Shown: positions 55,674 through 64,000 of the stretch, in pieces
Layout: the number at the start of each line of letters is the position of its first letter
Numbering within the stretch: position 1 is the stretch's first letter
Origin: Phoma sp. XZ068
Taxonomy: Eukaryota > Ascomycota > Dothideomycetes > Pleosporales > Didymellaceae
Direction of reading: 5' to 3'
Length of the DNA stretch: 64,000 nucleotides
Assembly (NCBI GenBank): GCA_004835665.1
Contig: RBKR01000025.1
Coordinates: 186,001 to 250,000, forward strand
Made by a program: the position numbers and the translations under genes
Notes under the pieces: model-generated
Told to the model about the DNA's origin: nothing
Databases searched by the model: none
The model's input: the letters and a program-made list of their open reading frames with translations, nothing else

Positions 55674-56910
55674 TTTCTGAGGTTTTCTGGTGTGGCGACG
55701 AGAGTGGTGAAGGTTTGTTGGTGATCAGTCGCAAGTCGATGCTTTCGTGCTCGCTGCTGCAGGCGATGCGCGGCGAAGCTGGGCGGCTCGGTTCCGAGGT
55801 CAACCAAAGTCTTCGGTTTCTATAAGAACACCACTGTTGCCTGGAGAGTGTGGTATCGTTGAGATCGCACGGTCGAGCTGAATTAAATGAGAGGGAAAAG
55901 TAAAGGGAGAGAATGCGACGCAAGGTGCAGACGAGATCCCCACCCTCTTGCGAGGATGCTACGCGAAGCGTTCGGCATCAAGTGGCCGTGGCGCAGCAGC
56001 GTGCGCATGCCACCTAAACCCCATCCACAGCTAGCGTATCCGCGACTATCACCTGAATGAGAAATCCTTAATTGCGAAGACACCTATCGCGCATCCTTAG
56101 CCAGCTCCTATGATGTATTTCGACGACTAACAGACGATGAAATGCAACTGCCACCTCTAGAGTATGGTCAGTTGCCGCTTGTACTTTCCTGGTTCTCCCA
56201 AGCGCCACTTCGATCAAAGAGAAGAGCGCCACCGATCTCACACCACCAGAACTCTTGAACCAGCTGGAAGCCTTACACATGATTACTACAACTTGCACAG
56301 ATTTCAGCGCTCCGACACATTCTAATTACTGCGGGAGACAGCCCTGAACGTCAAAGTGGTCAGCCTTGCTAGAACGCCTAAGCGATCTTACATGCACCAG
56401 CAGTCTTCGTTGACACGGCAATATGCAAGCTGCTGATGGCTATCACGCTTAACTCCGCCTGCTGTGAAAAGTTGGAAAAATCAATGGAAAAATGCAACCT
56501 TCTTTCCACTCCCACGTACAAACTCTCTCTGAACCTGCTCATCTTGCATACGAAAAACTATTACGGCATTGGTAAGGTATTGGTCTAGCTAGTTGTCACG
56601 CAACACATACAACAGCGAGTGATTGATATGGACATCTACACTGGATTATGCATGCGCCTTACAAGAGTTCAATGCTCATATCATCGTAATGAAACACATT
56701 CGGCAGTATGCCGGTGAGCATTTGTAAGAGCCCCTGAGGAAACGGCAGAGGTTTAACCGGTCCTTTACATGACCTCCAAGACGCTGTGACAAAGTACATC
56801 AATCAACATTGAAGTTGGTTTCGGTTGTATAAGCTTGCTCAGTAAACTTCTGCTACTACTAACCTCAATAATAACACATATGATACTATTCATAGTAAAA
56901 CAAGCTATCA
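55674..56910. other. Intergenic, no gene seen
   Basis: 1.2 kb between the CYSTM-like start and the methyltransferase stop, both minus strand. The right half is AT-rich. No protein or RNA gene recognised. Confidence 0.4.
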
Positions 56911-57801
56911 TCACACCTCACAAATCACCTCGCAATTCAACAAACACACCCACCCATCCACATCATCAATCCACCTCTTCCAATCCCTCACAATCTCATC
57001 AATCTCCTCGCTACTCGCACCAATCTTCAAAAAAGCTTCTCTATGCCCACCCTCTTCAATCCTCCTTATCATAATACCACCATACCTCTCGCGCTGCTCC
57101 ACCGACGCATTAACCTCCGCAGACGCACCCTTCGTAATCTTCAGCGGATCAAAGCCCGCCTCCCTCGCCCAAACCTGGACTCTGCTACCAGACCGGTGCG
57201 CAGGCGGATGCGGCCAGACATCAGGGTGATCCGGATTCCACGACCCTGTGCTCCCATCGGACGGCGGGACGGGGCCAAAGACCAGAATCCAGAGGTACTT
57301 GTGGAATAGCAGCAGGCCGGGGAGTTCGGGGTAGGCGCGGAATGGCCAGTCGCCTTCTCGACACGCGACGATGCCTCCCTTGCGGCAGACGCGGCGCATC
57401 TCGCGCAGCGCCTTGACGGGCTCGGGGATGTGGACGAGTGTCTGGTTGCAGAAGACGACGTCGAAGGTGTCGGGCTCAAAGTCCAGACCTTCGACTACGT
57501 TGCCAATTTGGAAGGTGACGGCGCCGCCGGTGTGGCTCGTTTCCTGCTGGGATGCGAGGTGTTCGCGTGCTTGGGAGAGGACGTCGTCGCTGAGGTCGAT
57601 GCCTGTGACGGATCCTTGCGGTACGTACTTTGCGAAACCGACTGTGATGCTACCAGGCCCGCACCCAACATCTAGTATTCGGAAACCGGGCTTGAGATGT
57701 GGAAGCAAAAAGGCTGCATCTTTCTCTGCTGTGCGAGTGATGTGATTTGCGGTGATTGCGCGGTGATAGCCCTGCTTGTAAGTTGAAGCTGAGTCTGACA
57801 T
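56911..57801 (-). CDS. Class I SAM-dependent methyltransferase
   Basis: A single exon of 296 residues starting MSDSASTYKQGY. Motif I is ILDVGCGPGSI (near residue 42), the acidic end of the second strand is VTGIDLS, motif II is FDVVFCNQTLVHI and motif III RVCRKGGIVACRE. This is a UbiE/COQ5-like small-molecule methyltransferase of the kind common in fungal accessory metabolism; the substrate cannot be told. No biosynthetic gene cluster surrounds it. The C-terminus VCLLNCEVICEV is unusual and hydrophobic. Confidence 0.88.
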   Translation of the reverse strand: MSDSASTYKQGYHRAITANHITRTAEKDAAFLLPHLKPGFRILDVGCGPGSITVGFAKYVPQGSVTGIDLSDDVLSQAREHLASQQETSHTGGAVTFQIGNVVEGLDFEPDTFDVVFCNQTLVHIPEPVKALREMRRVCRKGGIVACREGDWPFRAYPELPGLLLFHKYLWILVFGPVPPSDGSTGSWNPDHPDVWPHPPAHRSGSRVQVWAREAGFDPLKITKGASAEVNASVEQRERYGGIMIRRIEEGGHREAFLKIGASSEEIDEIVRDWKRWIDDVDGWVCLLNCEVICEV

Positions 57802-58835
57802 GATACGGTATATGGACTTTCGAGTCGCCTTGGAAACCTCGCTCGTAGGGCTGCGATTTATTCACACTGGTAGTGTGCACAGTTGATGTTGCGTCATGAT
57901 GCATTATTGAGCGAAGTTAGTGCTTATATAGCACGTTTAGTGATAGTTCCGTTGAAGCTCGAACTTCAAAGCAAGGCAGACCCCAAGCAAAGAATACCAC
58001 ATGAGGAGTATACTTTGTTGCTGCTCAGTGTTCTACCATCAAGCGCGTGTCAAAATGGGTATTTCTAGTGAAATGTTCCACATAAGGCGCGCATAGGCTT
58101 GACGACATGACTTGATGGGCTCCAAAACGTGTAAGACATTAATAAGTGCTGGACACACTTCAATACATGAGTAAATCGTACGTGAAATTTACTTGCGCTC
58201 AACATCTGACTGAGGTTTTCACATGGCCAAGGAGAACGAATCACAATCACAGTCATGGATGCTACATACAACATGGTGGAATATACAAACCTTGATATGT
58301 GTTTCGCGTCGGGAGTGGTGAGAATACTGGTGAAGGATCGAAGACGGGGACGGGACGGGACGGGATGAGGACGAGGTCGGGGGTGCATCGACGAGTGTTG
58401 GAAAATTGAAAAGTTCGTGCTACCGAGATCGACCGTGTAGTGTACAGAAAACCGAGTTGACCGCTTCGATATCGACCGATCGACCGATGAAGGTGGACTG
58501 AGCCCAAGACCGAACCGCATCGAATAGGATATCGCTGGTACCGAATCGCCAAAGAAAGAATCCGATCCGCTTTTCGACTGCGCATTGATTAATGTAGTGC
58601 ATGGCCGCGAGTGAACACGGCCACCACTAAGAAGACATGGCCCTCGACCGTTTTTCCGCTACTAGAACCCACGCATAGAGCAATTCGCAAGTGAAAGACA
58701 CGCCAATACAAATGATCTGACAGACGGGCAGCTCAAGCACTGCCTGTGCGAAGCATGACAGTTGCTAACTCTACTCGGCAACGTCGAGATCTTCGTGTGC
58801 GGCTGGGGGAGGAGGAGAATCGGCTGCATTGTTGG
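57802..58835. other. Intergenic region
   Basis: About 1 kb between the methyltransferase start and the stop of the RRM gene, both minus strand. It contains a TATA motif for the former. ORFs at 58065-58602 overlap and look random. Confidence 0.4.
57923..57930 (-). promoter_or_regulatory. TATA box of methyltransferase gene
   Basis: TATATAAG on the minus strand, about 125 bp upstream of the methyltransferase ATG. Distance and orientation fit a core promoter. Confidence 0.4.
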
Positions 58836-59818
58836 TCAGATGGGGTCGTTGTAGCCAGCGTCGGAAGTCATACCCTTGCGCTCTTCGCCGGCGGCACGAG
58901 GCTCGCCTTCGCGCCTCTCATCGCGCTCACGGTCGCCACGCTCGCGGTCGCCACGGTCATCGTCACGGTCGCGGACATCCTTCATCTCGCGATCGCCATC
59001 GACGGGGCTCCTAGACCTGTCACGGTCGCGGCGGTCGTAGTCGCGCTCACGATCCTTGCGGGGAGAGCCGCCACGCTCACGGCGAGGAGAGACGCTGCGA
59101 CGGCGAGGAGAGCGGTCACCGCGGGCTGGGACGCCACGGTCATCACCGCGAGAGCTGCGGTCGCCACGGTCGCTGCCGCGCTCACCACGGGGGCGGTCGC
59201 GACCGGAATCGAATCGCCACGATGCCGAGGGAGGTGTGCGGGCCCACTACATATCATTAGCCTAGGCTCTTTTAGTTCACATGCAAACGTACCTCAATCT
59301 TCAGCAAGTCATCTCTGCCGATGCGCTTGTTGTGCATCTCGTGATAAGCATCATCGGCATCGCGGCGGCTCTCGTACTCGACGAAAGCAAAGCTGCTGGA
59401 CAGTTAACGCCCGATGGGTTAGTGCAAGCAATGAGACACTCACAGGCGAGACGAAGCCGAGCGCGGGGCCGGAATGTCGCAGCGCACAAGGCGACCGTAC
59501 CTTGGAGTGTGTTAGAGATGGCTGGCTTCGAGTGCGGTGCGGAAAGGGCGAAGGGTGTTGTTGCCGCGGGCATGCGCGCGGGCGTCGGGGGAAGGAGCGA
59601 GGCTGGCGGCGCGCGCAACAAGAAGGCGCAGGCAGGGACGACAAACGAGAGTGACGTGGGAGGGATCGAAGAGAGGATGCGACGACGACAGGGACGGCGT
59701 TCGTTGGGGGAGGATGGCGTTATGGGACGTACCGTTCGAACTCGTAGGCGAGGTCGCGGGCGCGGGTGCCGTGGCCGAAGCCGGTGACGTAGAGCGTAGT
59801 GCCGCCTCCGCGAGACAT
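58836..59818 (-). CDS. RRM splicing-factor-like protein, RG/RD-rich tail
   Basis: Exons 59818-59733, 59500-59444, 59395-59293 and 59246-58836 give 218 residues. One RRM spans about residues 7-82: RNP2-like LYVTGF, then YGRLVRCDIP and RNP1-like FAFVEYE. The tail is made of DRGDR, RGERG and SPRR units with a few SR dipeptides, like fungal SR proteins of the Srp2/Gbp2 kind in mRNA splicing or export. The third-exon acceptor is CAGCAG, so an alternative start at 59392 drops one Ser. All three exon junctions lie within the RRM. Confidence 0.88.
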
Positions 59819-60770
59819 GTTGGGTATATATCAGGACGGGAATGCGGGTGTAGTGATACAGACGCGCTGGTTGAGACAAAGTCGTGGGGTGCTCCGGGTG
59901 GAGGTGATGGCTAGGAGATGGCCGTCAGCGCGCGGCGAAAGACTTGAGCAAACGGAGCTAGCCGGCCTTGGCATGAACGACACCCGCGACAGGACGCTGG
60001 ACTTGCACGCGATGAACACGAGAGACGTGATTCTTGTCATATACAGCTCCAAGTCCTCTGCTACATGATCATGAGCGTCTGTATTTCCAAGTTCAATGAA
60101 ACCGACTCGCGTCGGTGATGCTGAGCACGCGACAAGCGGAAGCGCAGGCAAGAATTGCATCAACACCTTGGCACGTCTCTGACGGACCAGTTACTGTTGA
60201 TACATGTTGAAGCTTGAGAATAATGCGTAAGACTTGAGGTGGATCGTACCATGGCCGCTTTCTGCGTGCGCTACCTGGCATTGCACTGCAGCAGTCCCCT
60301 GGCACCCTGTTGACCACATGTCCTACTCCAGTCATCGAAACTCTAGACTTGCACAATGACATTATCAGCATGCACGGAACCGCCTTTATTCACGTGAGTT
60401 CAATTGGTAAATGCCAAATGCGAGGCCAGACTGCATTTCCAGGCGCTCCCATTGGCCAGGCGCAACAATGACGCAGCCCCGCCATCGCTCCATCGCAGCT
60501 CCAGATTATTTCGAGCTCGTGTATGGCGAGCGCGTCCGCAGTTCAACGTTCCACACCCAACAGCACCAAGTCTGCGCGTCTGACCTAGAAGTTACGCAGT
60601 CATTTCATTCGTCCCCGCCTATACCCTGACATATCTCAACAACTTTCACCATAGGTCGCAGACGCCAGGAATACCGCGAGGCTCACGAGAGTAAGCCGCG
60701 GCGCAAGGATAAAGCAGAGAAGAACCGTCCGAAGAACAGGAACAGAGGCCAAGCAGGCAGAGTTCGCAGG
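59819..60770. promoter_or_regulatory. Divergent promoter region
   Basis: 952 bp between the starts of the RRM gene (minus) and the sirtuin gene (plus). No further gene seen. Confidence 0.4.
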
Positions 60771-62056
60771 ATGGGGAACGAGGAAAGCTCCATAGTGGAC
60801 CCGTCCACACGGCCGTTTACGTTGAATGCGCGCACCACCGAAGGGCTGGCAAAGTATATCACAGAAGGCAAGGCTAAGAAGATAGTCGTGCTGGTAGGCT
60901 GCCCTCACCATGAGAAAGTAATGACAAGTTGACCTTCGTACAGACGGGCGCTGGCATATCCACGTCTGCTGGCATCCCCGACTTTCGATCACCAGAGACC
61001 GGGCTCTACGCCAACCTCGAGCGCCTGAATCTTCCACACCCCGAGGCTGTCTTCGAGCTGTCTTTCTTTCGAGAGAATCCCCTACCCTTCTACACACTTG
61101 CGCAAGAACTCTACCCCGGGAAATATCGACCCACAGTCACGCACTCCTTCATCAGCCTGCTACACAAGAAAGGGCTGCTCTTGAAGGTCTTCTCACAGAA
61201 CATCGACTGTCTCGAGCGGGAGGCGGGTGTACCTGGTGACAAGATCATCGAGGCACATGGCAGTTTCGCAGAGTCCGTACCATACAAACCCTACGTCGCG
61301 AGCCATGACTGACACTCTCACAGCCAAGCCTGCATCGACTGCAAGAAGTCTTACCCCAAGGACCAGATGCTCACACACATCGAGAATAAGACCGTACCAC
61401 ACTGTGTCGATTCGAGCTGCAACGGGCTCGTTAAACCCAAGATCGTATTCTTCGGCGAGCAACTACCCGCTGACTTCTTCGACAACATCGACCTCGTCCG
61501 GGACGCAGATCTGTGCGTCATCCTCGGTACCTCACTCTCCGTCCATCCCTTTGCTTCCCTCCCACAACTCGTCAATGACTCCACTCCACGGTTACTAGTC
61601 AACATGGAGCAAGTTGGCGCCCTTGGCTCGCGGCCGGACGACGTCCTCATCCTAAAAGACTGCGACACCGGCATTAAAGAACTCGCCAGCGCACTGGGGT
61701 GGACTGACGAACTCGACGCACTGTGGGCAACCACAGCCAAGGAAGGCCAATTCGCGCCCGAGAAGAAAGAAGACATCAAGAAGACCAGAGACGAACAGCT
61801 ACAAGATGAAGTCGACAAGCTCACCAAGGACATCGACAAGACCCTCAAGCTCGGCGCAGACCAGCAGAAGTGGCTCGACAACGACACAGACCGCAAAGTT
61901 CCCTCTGATGTGCGCATGGAGGAGAACTTAAAGCCAGCGGACAACGCAAATTCGAAAACGTTGGCGCCCGTAGCGCCGGGGAAGTCTGGCGGCGGGCTGG
62001 CGCATATCTTCCCGTTCCTTTCTAGTGATAAGAAGAGCGGGGGAAGTAACTTGTAG
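60771..62056 (+). CDS. hst2: Hst2-type NAD-dependent protein deacetylase
   Basis: Exons 60771-60893, 60944-61272 and 61324-62056 give 394 residues. The sirtuin core has TGAGISTSAGIPDFRSP (NAD), QNIDCLER, EAHGSF with the catalytic His, a Zn site of CIDC and CVDSSC, and VKPKIVFFGEQLP. These features and the charged helical C-terminus place it in class I near yeast Hst2 and human SIRT2, which deacetylate H4K16 and other proteins. The N-terminus MGNEESS fits an N-myristoylation signal. The second intron uses a GTCCGT donor; splicing gives ADQACIDC. The C-terminal tail is Lys/Glu-rich and ends GGSNL. Confidence 0.93.
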
Positions 62057-62790
62057 GTAGACGGTGGTATCTTTTTTTATCTACCGAGGATTTATATAGA
62101 TGTTCATGAAGGTATGTAGGCTCACGATCATGATGAATGATAACATATTTCTACCATGCGATTACAGTCTTGAATGAAGATGCTACAACGATATTTACAT
62201 ATCAGACGCAGAGGATATGACATAGAATTGAGCATACTATTCATAACATTGGAAGGATAAGACGCTGCCAGCGTACGCGAATTGTATGTGCGAATTAGGA
62301 GAAGACATCTACCGCGGAACACGCAAAGCTCTTCACTCGCACGAAAGCCATGAGTAGATGGACTTACTTGGGCTGCAAAGCAAGCGCAGCCGCCGAGGAT
62401 TTGTCACAGTGGTAAAGAACTTGTACTTGCATCAAGGCACATGCCGTCCGTGCTACGAGCCATCAACTCACCGTCAAATCTACAAGTCTCATGGAGTCAC
62501 TTCTTGTAGCCAAAGGCTGGCAGAGTGTGGATTAGTAGTCAGCAATCACAGCGCGTGCACAATACACGCATCTGTCACATACATCGTGCTCAGTTGGAGG
62601 CGAGAGCCGCACGTCACCGGCCAAGAGACTCACATCTGTAGCTGCAGCAGAAGAACTTGCATTAATATATTGATTCCAAGTCTATGAAGATCGAGTAGGT
62701 AGAACTTACATCGTGTTGCACATGTTGTTGCATGGCAAACGTCCCCTTGTTGTACGTCGGATGTTAAGATGGTCGGCGTATTAGAAGTTC
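62057..62790. other. Convergent intergenic region
   Basis: 734 bp between the stops of hst2 (plus) and prp3 (minus). Small ORFs only. Confidence 0.4.
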
Positions 62791-64000
62791 TCAGTCCATG
62801 CTCTTCGCGAGCGCCCACAAGCTGTCCAGTTTACTCCTGCTCAGCACCTCTCGCGCTTCACCGGCTGTTTCGCACATCTTGGAACCCCACTTCCTGAATG
62901 CACGGTTCTTGACCTCTCCTTCGAAGAGCAGTATGCACTTGTTCTGCGAGTGATCCTTGAGGTTGCCATTCGCGTCTAGGCTCTTCATCCACTGAGGGTC
63001 GTTCGCCTGCTTCTCCATTTGAATTTCTGTCGGCTCGGCATTCTCAGACCACTTGATGCGCTGCAGCATCAACTTCTTGTACTTTTCGATCGAATGCAAA
63101 CCGCCCTCTACAATGACGAGGTTAAGGTCGGGATTGAAGAGAGTGAGACCGGTGAGTGCGTGCTGTTTTGCGTTCTGGTCGATTTGGTACCTGTGTTTAC
63201 CAAAGGCGAGGGTATTGACCTTGAAAACGCACAGGTAGAGACCCTTCTGGGCGTCTTTGTCCTGATTTGTTTGTATCTTGGCGTGACGCTGATCTTTGTC
63301 AAGTTTGCGTTCCTCGTTCGCTTCGTCATGGTCATGTTGGCGCTGTGCGATTTGTGTCTCGACGAGCAGTTCGACGGCGGTGGGATCAGCAATAGCTTGT
63401 TCGCCCATGACGCGCATCATGTTTCCACGTTTGACCTTGGGTGGTGGAGGTGGCTCGAGACCAAGACGGATCTTGGCTTGATGTTCTTTGAGGTCGGCTG
63501 CACGGCGCATTCGCCGTAACTTGGCCTGCTCCTTGGTTGTGAGGTACATGGGCTTGATTTCGACCAGGCGTTGGTCTTGTGGTGCCTTGAGGAGTGGCGG
63601 GTGTTGGATGTAGAGTGTGATGATGGAGTCGTCGGTGTCGACCATGACTTTTTCCGGCTCGTCAATGCAGTCGTACGTCTTGTCCTTCACAATGCCCTCG
63701 TCCCACCACTCGATTTCTGGGGGCTGCTGTATCAGGAAGCCACGTTCGCTGTTCTCGTCGAGTCCAGCACGTCGGGCTTGCTTAGCCAGCATCTTCTTGA
63801 TCTGTTCCAGCCGGCCCTGCGCTCGTAGCTTGGAAGCCTGGTCAAGGTACTTTCCATGCTCGTTGAACTGCAGCGGCTTGGACACTCTTGTGCGCGCGCC
63901 GGGCTGGCTGGCGGCCTTCGGGTCGTAGTAAGGATTCTGGAACTCTTCATCATGCTGCTGCTTCTGCTTCGGCGCAGCGGTTTTGGGCTTCGCATCGACG
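62791..64000 (-). CDS. prp3: U4/U6 snRNP protein Prp3, 3' part
   Basis: The gene is open to the window edge; 402 residues are visible and the N-terminus lies beyond 64000. Prp3 binds the U4/U6 stem II and 3' U6 region in the tri-snRNP. Visible are the family's NPYYDP and FNEHGKYLDQASKLRAQGRLE, the Prp3 domain (PPEIEWWDEGIV, PMYLTTKEQAKLRRMRRA, ERKLDKDQRHAKI) and the C-terminal DUF1115 ferredoxin-like region (NLVIVEGGLHSIEKYKKLMLQRIKW, FRKWGSKMCETAGEAREVL). No intron is seen in this part. Confidence 0.94.
   Translation of the reverse strand, partial: VDAKPKTAAPKQKQQHDEEFQNPYYDPKAASQPGARTRVSKPLQFNEHGKYLDQASKLRAQGRLEQIKKMLAKQARRAGLDENSERGFLIQQPPEIEWWDEGIVKDKTYDCIDEPEKVMVDTDDSIITLYIQHPPLLKAPQDQRLVEIKPMYLTTKEQAKLRRMRRAADLKEHQAKIRLGLEPPPPPKVKRGNMMRVMGEQAIADPTAVELLVETQIAQRQHDHDEANEERKLDKDQRHAKIQTNQDKDAQKGLYLCVFKVNTLAFGKHRYQIDQNAKQHALTGLTLFNPDLNLVIVEGGLHSIEKYKKLMLQRIKWSENAEPTEIQMEKQANDPQWMKSLDANGNLKDHSQNKCILLFEGEVKNRAFRKWGSKMCETAGEAREVLSRSKLDSLWALAKSMD

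Noticed and set aside
1..64000. Transposons, rRNA genes or CRISPR arrays
   Set aside because: I looked for reverse transcriptase or transposase motifs, terminal repeats, 5S-type sequence and regular spaced repeats and saw none.

Overview
The window looks like nuclear DNA of a filamentous ascomycete (Pezizomycotina), probably a dothideomycete of Pleosporales type. The evidence is the small GT-AG introns of about 45-57 nt with CTRAY branch sites, dense genes on both strands, and fungal families such as a HET-domain protein, a CAP20-type perilipin, Atg7, Rtg2, NAD-specific Gdh2 and CFEM-like surface proteins. The order-level placement is inference. I see no transposon, rRNA operon or CRISPR array. 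Most genes had to be assembled across introns; I checked reading phase at every junction given below.

0-13.5 kb: a tRNA-Leu(AAG) gene with two interruptions (one canonical, one resembling a spliceosomal intron in the D-loop), a probable F-box protein, a DDHD-type phospholipase A1, a tiny Gly/Met-rich protein with an N-myristoylation motif, a HET-domain protein, a 2.4-kb stretch without convincing genes, and a CAP20/perilipin-like lipid-droplet protein. 14.5-29 kb: ribosomal protein eL27 and the U3-snoRNP factor Sof1 share a 255-bp divergent promoter; then an alpha/beta hydrolase, a GNAT acetyltransferase, Rft1, an Rtg2-like Ppx/GppA protein and NAD-specific glutamate dehydrogenase. 29-48 kb: a 2339-residue coiled-coil protein with about 20 degenerate internal repeats, proteasome subunit Rpn6, a Vps62-like protein, Atg7 divergent from dCMP deaminase, a 3-dehydroshikimate-dehydratase-like TIM barrel and a PIN/auxin-efflux-type carrier.

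48.9-54.1 kb: four consecutive minus-strand genes with CFEM-like Cys-rich ectodomains. Three have a Ser/Thr-rich stalk, one membrane span and a cytoplasmic tail; the fourth is secreted. The three membrane genes share intron position and phase, and two share a basic juxtamembrane patch and a PPxY motif, so this is a tandem family of receptor-like surface proteins. 55-64 kb: a CYSTM-like palmitoylation-type protein, a class I methyltransferase, an RRM protein with an RG/RD-rich tail, an Hst2-type sirtuin, and the 3' part of PRP3, which runs off the window end.

Most of the window is housekeeping (translation, splicing, proteasome, autophagy, nitrogen and nucleotide metabolism). The two items most worth follow-up are the tRNA-Leu with a GT-AG insertion after an intact A box and the CFEM-like cluster.
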